The notes under the pieces were generated by a model that saw only the letters and a program-made list of their open reading frames with translations, was not told the DNA's origin and did no database searches. From the NCBI GenBank assembly GCA_016758965.1, contig JAEPRB010000080.1, positions 2,501 through 66,500 on the forward strand: a DNA stretch of 64,000 nucleotides, given 5' to 3'. The position numbers were made by a program, and so were the translations under genes. Each line of letters begins with the position of its first letter. The stretch's first letter is position 1. This document shows positions 36,946-51,282 of the stretch, one piece after another. This DNA comes from Circinella minor. Its lineage: Eukaryota > Mucoromycota > Mucoromycetes > Mucorales > Lichtheimiaceae.

Positions 36946-39900
36946 TTAAGCAAGATTCGAAATGAAACTCTTAATGTCAAATTCTTCTTCTCTTGGTTCT
37001 AGTTGTAAGCTTCTGGTATAAAATACTTGATCATCTTTTTGCACCGTTTCAAGACATTGTAATAAATAACGTTGGATTTCTTCCACTTCACTTAATTTAT
37101 AAGATATTTGGAATTGATCAATATCATTGAGAACTCGGGTTGTCTTGATATACTTGTCAAAATTGATAAGCTGCACTCCTTGATTAGGTGATGTACGATG
37201 ATTAGAGTTACCATCATCAATAAATGTCATATCTGTTAGATATACACCCAAAAAGGGTAAACAGGGTGCAATAGCATTCTTTAACCGTCGTCGGTATTCA
37301 GCAAAATTACGTTGTGAATCAGTTGCTCGATAAATTGGGTCATACATGGCTTTATATTTGCCAGAGACATGTTCCCATGTTCGTTTAAGTCGTGCGATGC
37401 TCGTAGAATCCAAAGCTGATCTAATCGCCATTAATGTATTATAATTTTGTAATTGTAAACAGTGCTATATAATAATATAATAATAAGTCATGATTAATAT
37501 GACTAAACTTAATAATTTGTTTTGTCTCAATACAAATATATACTATTATCGATGATAACTTACATCGCCAATTTTAATCCATAATTTAATCATCTGTGCG
37601 CGTTTCTTTACGTCCGATTCATGCAAGATAGTGTCTGAAACCCAACTTGTAATTTGTGTACTTCGTTGAATCATGGCTTTGACATGAATAGCTGAACTAC
37701 TGCCAACCTTCTTTTTAAACTCTTGTCCGATCATTTCATTTGGCTGAATTTGACAAAACAATGAACTTTCCATCAATGTCAATTGTCGCGCTAACTCCAA
37801 AGTATCGAATTCATTGATATGAATATTTGAAAGAACACCTTGACTCATGGCTTTACGTAATGTATTGCGTAACGATCGATTAATGTTTGAAGGTGGTGCA
37901 GTGGCCGGTTCGGAATGATGATCTTCAAAAAGCGCCAAGTTTGAAAATAAGGATGTTCCTGCAGACAAGGAAATGTGTGACCCGGAAGGTTGTTTTTGTA
38001 GCGTAGGTCGAGGCTCATTAGTATATGATAATTTTCGTCCTTGGTTCGTCCTTCCTTTGGATGTAAACTAAAAACAAAATGTTAATGTTTTTTTTTTCTC
38101 TGGAACATTGTTGAAAAAATAAATAAAAAATATATAGCTGTCGTCTTGATATTTACCCTTTTACGAATTAAGTCCATCATACGTTTGGACGAACCCGCCA
38201 TGGCTTGCATCATAGGCCCGGCTGTAAAGTCTATTAACGCATTTTCAGTACATGCATCGGGTTCATAGCAAAAGTACGTTTCGAGCCATGTTTTGATCAC
38301 ATTACATACACGCAGACGTACAGGTATTAATACATGACTCGTCCATGCAGCCAATTCGTCAGGATTTAACTGTGGGTCACTTGGTGGTTGTAGCTCGAAA
38401 CGTTTGATTAATAATTCCAAAAATTTGACAGGTGTTGTGAAAAGACGGAAATTATAAAAAAATGCTCGAGTAAACATTAATTCTATTTTATGAAATATAA
38501 TACAGATTGGAAAGTGAGTAAATTATTAATTACATTTTCATGCGTCGACAAAAGAAAAGTATAGTTATTATTTACCTGGCGATTTTTCATGCTGTGTTAA
38601 CTTTTCTACTAATGCTTCAACTGTGGCACCCGTGACTTGACCTTCGTTATTAAACATCATTTCATCATCAGAAAAAACACGCTGCTTGAGAAACCACGGT
38701 ACTTCTTCAGTCTATAAAAACAATGTTGGTAATATGTCGTTAGGGAAATGAACAGATAGTTGTAAAAAATAAATAAATAAATTTAATCAGTTAGTTTACC
38801 TTAATAATATTATGGTCTTGAGGTTGTACACTATCACGTCGTTCAGCTATTGAAACATAGGAAGATGTTCGACGTATCCGCGGTTGCTCAACCAATGTTT
38901 CTGTAGAAGCTGAAGAATTACGTTGTTGATGATCATCATTACGATTCTTAAGCGACATACGAAATGCTGATATACTCATTTCCCGTGGACGTCGTGAGCG
39001 ATGAGATTGATCACCTGTGGGAGTTGACTTGGAGCTCAAAATCTTTAACTCCGGATGAGGTTTAATAGAACCTTTTGGTGGTGGAGGCGGAGGAATCGCT
39101 ACGATACCACTTTGTTGATAAATGGGGGGTGGCATAACTGGATAAACATTCATGTCATTTACTGGACTCATTGTTTCAGGCGTTGTCATTGGTGTACTAT
39201 TGACAGATTCAGTTGACTGGGTCGATTGTCGTAATAATTGTGAAGATGCACCGCTACTTGTGCGAATCGAACTTGCAGCAGAAGATCCTCGTGGTGGTAC
39301 GGGGACATTGTTGGATCGACGGACTGTATCACTGCGAGATAGTTTGCTATTACGACTTGCTTTAGACAAAGCCCTTGATCGTCTTGGCATTTCATTGGGT
39401 GGAACGGGAGGTGTGCTAGTATTATTTTGTTGTTGTTGCTGTTGTTGCTCCTGCTCCTGCTCCTTCTGTTGTTGTTTTCCTTGTTGAGCAACTTCCAAAT
39501 TTTCAATTTCGTCTTCATCCACTTTTTCAAGACTCGTACTGCTACTATTATTGGGGATTGCTGGTGGTGGTAACAAGTCACGATGTTTTTCATCTTCTTG
39601 ATTATTACTATAATCGCCATTATTTGTAGAATACTGATGTTGTAAAACGTTAAGACTTGTCACTTTACGTCCCAAAATGCTTAATGTTTGATTCCTTCTT
39701 GTATCGACTGAGCTTTCTAGTTTTTCACGCATTTCCTTGACATGATCATCATTATCCTCATTGACCTTGTTTTCTTCATCAACAGCATTTCCATTAATAA
39801 TGTCTACTTGTAAACAAATTCGTACACGTGCTGCACTGTCGTTCGTTGCCCGCACTACGTTTTCACAACTTTCTCGTAAATTATCATAGTCTTGTTCATA

Positions 39901-41745
39901 AGATGATTCTCGTCGACTTCTTGGTCCTGCCAATGCTCGAACGGATGTCACCAAATTGGTAATAGCACTATACACAGATTCTTTTGCCAAAACCAAGGCT
40001 ACCAAATGTGGATCTTCTGGAATAACTGAATAATGCTTGTAATCAATGTCACCGACATTGGAACAGACATGTTCAACAATTGCCAAAAAGTTACGTACGG
40101 ATTCCACAGCTTTTCGTGTAGTTTCCAGCATTTCTGTGGCATGTTGTCGATTCACCAAAAACTTTTCAATGGTCGATAATAAATTTGTCACGAGTTCGTC
40201 AATGGAAGCTTGATTTTCCAATAATGTTTGTAAAATATGTTGTGCGTCGGATAAAGGAACTGCTTTGGCAATTAAAGAAACACTGGATAATCGGGCATCC
40301 ACCAATTGTTGTCGTAACAATTGAGAGGTTCCACCATTGGAACCAGTGGATTCAACTGAAATTAAAGAAGACCTTGGTGATATAGGGCCATTGTGTGTTT
40401 CGTGTTGTGTTTGATCGTCTACGCTGTCGTTAGTGATGATAATTTTAGATTCCATGAATTCAGGTACAGTTTTAAGTATTTCTTCAAATGTACCCATTTC
40501 TGTCAACAATTGATTGGCTAATAATGGTACTTTTTGATGATCATCCTTTGTTCGCTGTTGCTGATTTTGCAATTCTTTTCCTTTTAAAACAAGTTTGCTG
40601 AGCGCACTAAGTATAATTTTTCGTTGTCGCGCTAATTCTGAATACGATTTCAATATAGGTGAATCATTACTAACGGTATTAGCAGCTGTAAGTACGGCAC
40701 GAATAGATGAAACTACTTGGAATATTGTAACTTGGGTATTATTGGAAGTTGCACATGTGTTCACAAGTTCAGACATTCGAAGCGATACATCTTCCATTAA
40801 ATTTTCCCAACTTGGAATAGCAGGTATCTTTGTTGTTTGTTGTTGTTGTTGTTGATCGTCCATATAACGTTGTTGATCATCTTTTTCGGGTAATAATGCA
40901 GTTGGTGTTGTAGGTATTAATGTGGATGAGTTACTTTTTCGTCTGTCCTCATTTAATAATGCTCGCGCTAATTCAACTCGACTTTGCTTTGTTTTGATTG
41001 TTTGCTCTTGTGTTGTTTCTGGTATCTAGATAGTAAACAAATAAATAGAAAATAAAGAATGAGCCATAATATTAGAAATAAAGATAATGATGTACCGTTT
41101 ACAAATATGGTAAGGTTTCATTTTAGGAAAGTGTAAAACTAAAAAAAGATATCCCTACTATTTTACTCCTACTTTCCCTCTCATGATCTCTCGTTCCTTC
41201 CCAGAAAATAAGACTTAAACCAAGATTTAAACAAAGCAATAGAGCGAGAAAAAAAAATAAATGAAACAAATGAAAATAAAAGATATTTTTTTTTTCGTTT
41301 CTTTTTTTTTTACCTGATCTGATATCATTAATGGCTCTTCTTCAGTTACTGGAGTAGCATGTTTTCTCCATGCCTCCCATTCTTGTTGGGACTCCTCATC
41401 CTCAAAGTCAGCACTGTGTCTGACAGCTTCTCCTATCCTCCCAACATAGTTACTAGGGAACCAACCACGAACACCACCTGATAAACCATCCCACCAGCCG
41501 GAACTATCCCGGTTGAAAACTTCAATGATGGCGCCTTTACGAAAAAATAAACATGAAACGGCTTCATCGGCAGGAGCATTGGTTGGTAAATAGTCGTGTA
41601 GTGCTTGAACAAAATGTGAGGTAAGTGTGGACGGAGCAGGTGTTGAGGCGTTTCGAGGAGAACTAGGGAGAGATGCAGGTGGCGACAGAGATACTGGTAC
41701 TGATGGTGTTTTTGGACTAGTGGGTACGAGAATCGCATGCGACAT
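36946..41745 (-). CDS. SH3-containing Ras guanine nucleotide exchange factor (Cdc25-like)
   Basis: Activates Ras by GDP release, typically at the plasma membrane upstream of cAMP and polarity signalling. Six exons: 41745-41314, 41025-38800, 38711-38576, 38482-38157, 38067-37564, 37464-36946; 1380 residues, all GT..AG and in frame. An SH3 domain spans about 46-106 (ALHDYLPTN, ending GWWDGLSGGVRGWFPSNYVG). A long helical then Ser/Pro/Gln-rich middle follows. The RasGEF N-terminal domain lies at about 887-1040 (FTRAFFYNFRLFTTPVKFLELL). The catalytic RasGEF domain covers about 1060-1375, with LARQLTLMESSLFCQI, NYNTLMAIRSALDSTSIARLKRTW and APCLPFLGVYLTDMTFIDDG. This domain order matches fungal Cdc25 proteins. 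The middle contains a proline tract (IPPPPPP) and basic Ser clusters suitable for SH3 or kinase contacts. The first ATG is used; it is followed by a Ser/Pro-rich leader. Confidence 0.93.
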
Positions 41746-44700
41746 ATTTTAATTTTTAGCACTTGTCTCTTCTTCCTTCTTTTTATCTTTCTTGTTGATT
41801 ATTTCTGTGTTGTTGTGGAGTCGCTGTTGGTTGGATAAGGGTATTTTTTTTATTCGGCGGTTCAAATAGGATTATTGTGTATTTTTTTTTTTTTTGGTGT
41901 TGCCGTTTATTCTTCCAAATGGACTATTGATTATGTACGAAAAAGAAAATGAAAGGATATAAGTTGCTGTTGTTGTTGTATTATAATGCGTGTACAAAAA
42001 GAAAAGCGGATCTATTAATGCTGTTAAATAATTCGTGGAATATCAGATACTATTGCATGAGGTGGATTCAAGAAGAAAAAAGTGAAAAAAGTTTGATTGC
42101 AGGATATATATATATTTTTTTGTAAAATGGTACAAAAAAAACAGTATATATGGGAATGAAAAAAAAAATATGTACAAGGAAAAAATAAAAGATGCCACAC
42201 GCTTATATGAAATAACAGTGAGTGAATGAAAAGAGTATAAATATAAATATATATATGTATATATATATGTGTGTGTGTGTGTGTGTACAGTTTATAGTTG
42301 GATAATCAAAGAAAGAAAGAAGAAAGAAAAGGAAAAGAAGAAGATTAGCTCGATATTTCCGCACACCTTTTTTTTTTACTCCTCCCTTCCATTTACGAAA
42401 AAGGGGATGGTAGGATTAGGATTTTAAATGTGTGGGTGAGTGTATTAATCGTACTACTGTGCTTAAGGAATCAATCATCCGTTTATTTTAGGGGCTATTT
42501 TTTTTTTTTTTTACTTTAGCTTCCCCTTTTGTTTCTATCTCTTTTGGTCTAAAAACATATATTATTATACAATAGATCTTCACTTTCGATCTGATTTTTA
42601 TATTACTCAATTTTTTTTTTTTGCCATTTCGTTTCAAAAGGTTGTTCCTTTTTACCCCTTCTTCTTTTGCTTCTATCACTTCTTTTGTCTGTCATTTTGT
42701 ATTCCCAATGCGCAAAAACTTGTGTGATACTTTTATTGTCACACAAAAATGAAAGTTGTTTACACGCGCAAAAAAAGTAAAATAACATAGGCACACGTGG
42801 ATCAATTGTTCCTCTCTCTCGACTTACTGTGTCTATTATAGGGAAAGAATCTTTATTGTAAATATAGAAATCGAGATATACAAACAGTTTTAAGAACTAT
42901 ACGACAGTCAATGATTTTCATTACAATTACAGAAAAAAGAAGGATGATGAGGATGAGGATGTTATAAATATATGTCGGTTACTATCATTATAGCTATCAA
43001 TACTAATTAGGTTATGACGTTATACTTCTTTGTCTTTCCCCCCTCCAATAAACAAAGCTTTACACCGAGTAAAAATATTAGTACTCATTACTATCAACTA
43101 TATTTTAACAAGAGGGTCCTTTTGCTTCAAAACACCCTTTTTTTCGCCATTTTAGATTTTAGCTGTCTAGTGTAACGTTACACGTGAAAAAAGCCGTATC
43201 ACATACAGCAATTTATCTGCACATGGCATCTCACTTTTTCTAATTTTCTTGAATGTATGCAATGTATTCATAAATGCTTTTCTGTACACACATAATCATA
43301 AGCATAAGAAAAAAAAATAACCTATTGTCTAATTGATAATTATGTGAGAAAAAAGCTGTCTTCTCCCTTTTTGCCGTTACAAACCGCGTGGGTGTATCTT
43401 TTTTTGTATACATGTACTACAGAGATTAAGGATATAGCATGAAAAAAATGGTGTATTTTTTTTTAAAGTAAAATAAGGGATTAACGCGTTTCGGTACGGG
43501 GCGATTATAAAAAAAAATCTTAAGAGAGAAAAAAATGGTCAAAGTTTAATGACATTTTTTAGATATTGAGGATATAGTGATAAGGTAATCGGTCATTATA
43601 ATAGATTTGTGCCAGCTAAAGGTGAAATATACCTATATACATTCTATATCTAAAGGCAAAAGTAAAATTTATTATGAAAAAAATCTTCCTAGATTTCTAA
43701 CAATTGTGATACTTTTAACTGTCATATTATAAGTTAAAATGCCGGGAATGGATGGCTACACAACATCTTTCTCGTCCCCCAAATTCTATTTTATATATAT
43801 TGACCTGCAATACGCATATATACACATTTTATTATCTATGGTTTCTATAGTGACCTTAATATGAATGTTAAGAAAAGTAAAATAGAATATTTGTTTCCTG
43901 CGTAACTATTCGTGATAAATAAAAGCGTCCTTAGTCGTTTCAACTTGGCATACGTCACACCCACGTACTATTCATTGTACATTGACCACTTTATCCCCAT
44001 GAGCTATTTTTTTCTTGTACAACAATAAAATGTTGTTTTTAAAGTCAAATATGATTTATGAGCGATCGTCCACGTCCGTGAGTAAAAAAAATTTTTTTCA
44101 TCATAAAATCTATATCTGATTCCACACTACAGCACGTTCCCCCACGCTTTACATTACCCAACTTAAAAGAAACCTTCTCCCCCCCCAAAAAAAAAAAAAA
44201 TGTAACTATATACCAGCCACATCTCACTTCTTCTTTCTATATATTTATACTTATATTTTACTCATTATTAGAATAAAATAAAATAAAACCCAAAAAGTTA
44301 ATATATATAATAATTCTTTTTATTTTATTTTATTTACAAAAATTTAGCTATCTTGAATCAAATATACTATTGAACCGCTTTGACCTTTCATGTTTATCAT
44401 TCGATAATTTGGTGTAACAATTCTGACGTGGACATTTTTTATTAATTATGCTTTAAATCCATCTTTACGCGAAAAAGAAAAAAAAACACTCCTCTTCCGC
44501 TATTTTCTCTAATCATTTACTTAATTTTTTTTTACCCCAATTTCTTTTAAGAAACTAAAAATTAAGCATCAATTATGTTGTACAACATGAAGAAAAAAAA
44601 AAGCAATACGTAAGACAAATTCTTTACTGCCCGATAGGAATTTGTTGCTGCATGTATATTATCCTATTGTTTGAAGTGGCGCTACTTCTTTATAAAATAT

Positions 44701-47700
44701 ATACTGCATAAGAAATATTGTTATAAAATGCAAGAATATATTGATTGGCCAATACAATAAAAAAAAGCCTCATAGAATTAAAAAACAGTGTATCTCTGAT
44801 TACTCTACCTGCGGTTCTGTGCTTTTCAACACTTATACTTGCATGAAGATTAAGCTTGAAATTTAAAAGGAAAGGGGCTCCACAAGAAAAAGGTGGGAGA
44901 AAGAAGAAAAACGAGGAGGATAAATAAGAACATTTCTTTTTTTTAAGTTGATTAAAAAAAAGAGAGAAAGATCAAATACCTTTTTGTCTTTCTAACGTGT
45001 GCTTATCTCAAACATCTTATGATAATTATGTTTTATATCGATTATTATTTTTATTTTATACTAACAATGGAACAATCCGCGAGGAAAAGGCCAGTTTATC
45101 CTTTTATTACATACTGAACGCTGTACGTATTTAAAAAGACTCTCTTTTTTTAGCCAGGCAAAGATAAAATGATTACTTAACAATAGCCTAGTGACGCAGA
45201 ATATAGTATCTCTTCAAAGGAGAAAACTTTAAAAAATAAACGACAACATACATGCAGTAAAACTCGTAACAATGACTTTATTATGTATAGGTATATAATA
45301 TTTGATTATTATAATCATAACATATTGTTTGTTTGATGGGAATCAGGGGGAAGTATATGAAGTTTCACATCTATTCTTGTAATATGAAGGTTGACTTGAT
45401 GGTTTCACTAAAAACACATGGTGAACAAAAATGTTTTGGCGGGTCAAGCGCTTATGGTTATATTACACGATTTTTTTCTTTTTCTTTTTTTTTCATAATG
45501 TTAAGTTGATTTCGGTGTAATTATTCTTTTTGATTTATTAACCATCAATCGTACACACACATACACACACACATATATATATATATATATACGTATATGT
45601 ATAATAGTAAATAGTAAATAGTAACGAATATTATTGCTATGACTGGTTATTGTCACCCTCCTTTCTAAATTATTTGTTTTTTCTTTCTCGCACCATTTAT
45701 TTTTAACTGTGACTATGTTATATTAATGTATAAATCATATTTCTTTTTGTATACATAATACAGTTATATGTTATACAGCAATACATAAATTTATATATAT
45801 AGAATGGAAATCACTGTAAAAGCTCGCTCAGAAAGAAAAATATTCGTTTTTTATACAATGCATAACAGTTTGATCTACCCATATAACTTGCATTAGATAA
45901 ATGTTATATTTTAAAGAACAGCAAATGTAACACAATCTATTACTTAATGCTCGGGTCCACCAAAATTCTTGATTTCGTAATTATAATGCTTCGCAGACTG
46001 CTTTTTTTTTAAAAAAAAAAAGAAAAAATGTTTTTCAGTCTGGCTACAAGAAGTCTAGAATCAGAATATTATTCCGTAAATAATATGTTATTACAAATAA
46101 TCTATTTACTTTTCACAATAAAAACAATATGCAGAAATCAAGGGAATACGAGATTATGCACCACTATAAGAAATGATCAGCAAACGCCACAAAAAGTTAA
46201 TATAATTAAAAGAAAGATCTACATGAATAATATCCATAAAAATATCGCACAGCAGCACAAATAATAAATATTATCTTTAGTGTCCCTAATCTTGTTTTTT
46301 GTAAAAAAAAAAAAAAAAGTGATGTGATAAAAGTTATTGTTGGTGTTACATGATTGATATCTATAAGAGGTAAATATAATGATTTTTTACCCTGCTAATT
46401 TTCTTGTTAACGGAATCAGATAGACCATACTTCTACCCGCAGATTTAAGTTTGTTGCAACGTTGTCTAATATGGTGTTTCTATAGCATATGTAGCAAAAA
46501 TAAAAATAAGGTATGTCATAGACAGTATAGTTATAATACGTACAGCTGATAAAAATACATATTAATTGTTGGTCATTGCTGATTAAACTAATGACTCATA
46601 TCTATCATGTGTGCTAATTGATATAACGGAATCATTAAGTCTAAGCTGTACCCACCAGCTGGTAGTGTCAAAAAAAGGAGTAAGATTTCCGATATTTATG
46701 ATTGCCAATGTGCGAGGGAAAGACTAACATCAAAACGACGACTCTTATTAATATAAGTGGGAAGAATGAGGGGAGCCGAAATTAAATTCATTTTTCACTT
46801 TGTTACGTACGTATCGAAATCAGCATCAAGTATCAAATTAGTCCCTGCGTTTTTTTTATATGAAATCTCTCCATAATGATAAAAAAAGTTAAAGATGTAC
46901 CAAGCCAAATAGCCATTAAAAACTATGTATATATGTTAACAGTTGCTCCTTTTTCACCACTCCTTTTTAGTAAAATTATTTGGTTTTTCTAACCGGTACG
47001 TAAAACAACTGTTGTCGTTACCCCCGTCTGTAAATGTATAAAGATGAAAATTTTTTGTATTTATAATTGTTTGCAAATTCGATGATACGTACCATAAAAC
47101 TATTTTAAATGCTATATATCCTAAGCTGACAAATGCTACTATAAAGTATAGCATATATGTTTCCTCAGTAAGCAAAAAGCAATAGTAAGAATATACATAC
47201 TCTCTTTACGTTATATAGTCTAGAATGTTATGAATTGTTTTAATACATACGTAGAGCATATTGTTATGACGCACCATTATCGCCTTTGTTACTTTATTAA
47301 TAATAATAATACATAGTACATATAGATGCTTCTTTTTTATTGTTAGAATTGTGCATACCTACTTTAAGCATTCTTTCTAAAAACTTGGAAGTTCACTTTC
47401 ATTACCCCTCGTGTAAAAAAATACTTGCCGTTTGTAATAAATAAATTTACAAATTCAAAGTGTTTTTCTATGTTTTATCAAGCACATACATGGTAGAATC
47501 TTTTAGCCACCATGGTTACAATGATTTTTTCTACGTACTTCAATTAAACAACACTGACACAGACAATTACGAATATATTTATATTATTAATCTTTGTAAC
47601 AGTACCCGCAATTGTTATAAGTTGTGTTATCATAACAAGAACAACCGGTGCGTATTGAAATTTAACACTTTTTCTTCGACTCCATGACCAAGTGAGATTA

Positions 47701-50405
47701 TAAGTCAACGAATACTGATGTTATCAATTTTATTATAAAATTACTGTATACGTATTAGTTCATTTTTTTCTCAATTCTTCTTTGATGTGGTATGATACTA
47801 TTGAAAAGTGGTGTATTGGTATTAATTAATAAGAGGTAAGCGCATATAATCAACTGTACGTAAGAATATAATAAATTTTGATTTGCTCCATAGTTGAGCC
47901 GTACTAACATCTGCTCTTGTAAATACTAATTGGATACTAAACAAAAAGAAGTAGAAAAATGGTCAGTAACAGTAGTAATAATTACCACTAATTTATCATA
48001 GTGAATAGTAACTATGTAATGTATAGTAAACTGTTCAAGCATAAGTGCACAGCAATAATCCACGTGATGATAGTATGACCAACGAATATGATATCTTTAT
48101 ACTAAATAGAATGTAAAAATTTAAAATCGTTGGTGTTGTTTATGTCCATAGAAAGACGAAAAATCAACACAGCGCACCCTCCTTTTATTTTATGGACACT
48201 TTCTACAAAGAAGTTCGATTTACGAAATCAAATTGTCTGATTGGCGTAATGCCACATTTCCACCACTTCAAACAGTATCACTCGAAACTAATGGTAAACC
48301 CGTGTGGAACACACCACCATAGTTTACAAGCATATAACAATTCACAACAACATAAATATATATAAAAAAAACATCGCTATAAACTCTATTCTTTTCTTTA
48401 GAAAAGCAACAGATATTACGGCGGCTATTTATATAAAACATCAGATGATGTTCTAGTCCCTACGTAAAAAAAATATTAACAAGTGCTGAACCATCTATAG
48501 AAAAATATGTTTTATTAAACACAATACAAAAATATCTTCATATTCTAAAAAAAAAAAAACGCCACCGCACCAATTGAAACTTTTATCAAGAGCGTGTAAA
48601 CTTCCATTGTTTTTATTAGAGAAGCAGTATAAAGATTTATCAAATAAAATGTTCCTCATTTATGATTGTTGTGCTGGAAAACAAATGTTAGACGTCAGAT
48701 TCGTCAGGTATGAAAGTGGAACAGCTATTACAAGGAATCCTTGTTTGAAATACGTAAAAACTTGTGAAAAAGAAAGGGTTTTTTTTATTAACAAAAAACC
48801 ATATGTAGTAGATTAGCTTATTGTATCATAATTTCAGTCCTAAATAACCACATATACAATTCTTTACTGTGTATACCTTCTGTAGTCCAGTATCCCCCAA
48901 ATGACATTATGGTTATACAATAGTAGATTTAAAAGTAAAGTTTAAAATATATTTATGGTCTTGTTATCTTGATTGCAAAGCATTTTTTATAATATATACA
49001 TTTTTATAATGAGTTCGTCTAGCTATTTCATATATTGATCCAAAAAAAAAAAGAAATTATACAATGTTAATTTCTTAAAAGTTATATTTATTTTTAAAAC
49101 AGTTATAACAGTGATTTGTTATCCGTTCTACCCCTATAGCAAAAGAAAGATTTTTTTCTTGCTTTAATCTTACATAATGATCTTACATACGTAATAAAGG
49201 AATATTTAATTATTCAAATTAGAACTACTACTAAATGCTAATTCTTTCTCGTCGTCATGGTAAATAAACCTAACTAGGAAGTATTGATTTTCTACATGAC
49301 AACGATACTGCTTTTTTTCTTGTTCTTGTTCGTACGTAACTAAATTATATATCTGTACGTATCAAGTAACTCAAGCAGAGGAAACGCCACACCTTGAACT
49401 AAACATGTTTTAGATAATTACTCATATACTACATCCTTGGCAACTCTACCCAATTTCCTTTTAAGGCTAAAATCAACCTTTTTAGAAAATAACAGCTCGT
49501 TAACATTGTTGATCATATAAGGGTTTTACTTTTGGTGAGCCCCAAAGCAGCTTGATATTTTTTTCTTTCCTTGACACATTCTGTTTATTTACGTTATTCT
49601 GTATTCTCATCATGTTAACAATAAAATCGCACCATACTACACTATTTTTACTATCTTGGCTCCAACACCAAATTAATTAGCTACATTAGATAATAAGAAT
49701 GATGATAATGACAATTCATTGTCCTCGTTCTTTTCTTGGTGTCCTCAGTTTTCTGATCCACGGGAAACCCGTTACTACAGAATTTCAAGTTCCTGCAGTA
49801 ACATGTCAAGCATTGAATATCGAAATACGTAGCTTCTAGAAAATGTATCCACTTTGAGGTAACATATATATAAATAAAAATACGAGAACATCAGAATTAA
49901 TACACTGTAATAAAAATCGTGTGGACCAAAAAATCTTTCTTTTGGTTCTTACGTAAAATAAAATTAAGCTGAATATACCTTTAACAGACTTTCAACGAAG
50001 TTCATACGTATTTTATTATGAAAAATAGAGTTAACTATTGTACTACCACTAAATATGATGTATTTACTTTTTTTTTTTCGGTGAGAAATAATAACAAATG
50101 ATGGGCCATCTATTTGAAAGATAATTTAATTATTCCCAATGCTACACAGAAACATCTTTTTTGACTTAAAAGAAAAGCTGGAGGTGGTTTGATTTTTTCA
50201 ACAGTTATTCGCGATTTATGGATATATCATCAATCAGCTCGAATAAAATTTTATTTGAGTTTTCATATGGATCCATCAATATGGTTACTCATTGATGACA
50301 ACTCTATCCAATAAATAAATAGTTACCATACAAAAAAAGTTGCTTTGTTAGGTTGAATATCTCTTTAGTACGTATCGTATCAAGTTGGATAATCAAATTC
50401 GTATA

Positions 50406-50581
50406 CAGTTGAGCCCCGTTTTTTGCACAGGTGGGTTTTGGCTTGAAAGTAGTGCAAAAACCGGGGGTGTGCAAAAAGTGGGGTCGAAAACATAAAAAAA
50501 TCAAATAGGGATTGTGTTTAAAAGGGGTGCAAAAAGAGGGTGTGTGCAAAAATCGAGGGTGCAAAAAGCGGGGTTTTACTG
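50406..50581. mobile_element. Pogo/Tigger-like MITE, 176 bp
   Basis: The left end reads CAGTTGAGCCCCGTTTTTTG and the right end, read on the opposite strand, CAGTAAAACCCCGCTTTTTG: imperfect terminal inverted repeats that begin CAGT as in the pogo/Tigger group. TA precedes the left end; the right end is followed by CA, a possible decayed TA target duplicate. Inside are several copies of a G-rich word around GTGCAAAAA in both orientations. Too short to encode a transposase, so non-autonomous. Confidence 0.7.
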
Positions 50582-51249
50582 CATTTGACAAGGGTAACAC
50601 AAAAATAAGTATATTTTATCGTTTTGATATTGCAGTAATTACGTTCACTGATAATGGTTTTTTTTCCAAAAAAAAAAGTCAACAATAAAATGAAAACAGC
50701 ACACAGAAGAAATAATAACGGATACTGATATGGTTAACATTTTTAACGATGATCATCGACAAATCATTGACAACAATAGCTATCAAGAACAGTTAAGGTT
50801 AAAATTCATTGTGTTGAAATAATAAATAATAAACTACTGGTGCCTTTTTAAATCGATTTTTATTATAAAAGAAAAGGAAACTTGTTTGACAATTAGTCCA
50901 AAAACAACATTAAAAATAATAGTACGTACGTAGCGACAAGAAGTCGGCAATTTTTCATAGTGAAAAATGAATAATATATATAATAGCATAATAATATAAA
51001 ACATAAAGTAATCTCTTCTTTATCATATATGTAAAACAAAAAATACCTGATACTAATACCTTTTCAATTCATGACGAAATTCAAAAATACTTTATACGTA
51101 CATATAAAGGTATAATCACCAATTTTATTTGTAATATAGAACTAATTTCATAATATCAGTTTCTACATTTTTTTTTGTGTTTCTATCAACTCCTTGCGCT
51201 ACATTGCTTCCAATTACACATTCTATTCTTTCTCTTTTTTGTGTGTTTG

Positions 51250-51254
<5 letters not shown>

Positions 51255-51282
<28 letters not shown>
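51255..51282. repeat. Poly(A)28 tract upstream of the Q-rich gene
   Basis: Uninterrupted run of 28 A about 330 bases before the start codon at 51613. Seen directly; may be a nucleosome-poor promoter element, which is inference. Confidence 0.85.

Noticed and set aside
41846..41860. GGTTCAAAT word considered as a tRNA B box (also GGTTCAAGT near 51287)
   Set aside because: No acceptor-stem pairing or A box at proper distance; no cloverleaf can be drawn.
48574..48816. 80-residue plus frame in the desert (also 46028-46264, 47460-47687, 62624-62869)
   Set aside because: No recognised domain, no neighbouring exons, several lack an ATG at the start; treated as chance open frames.
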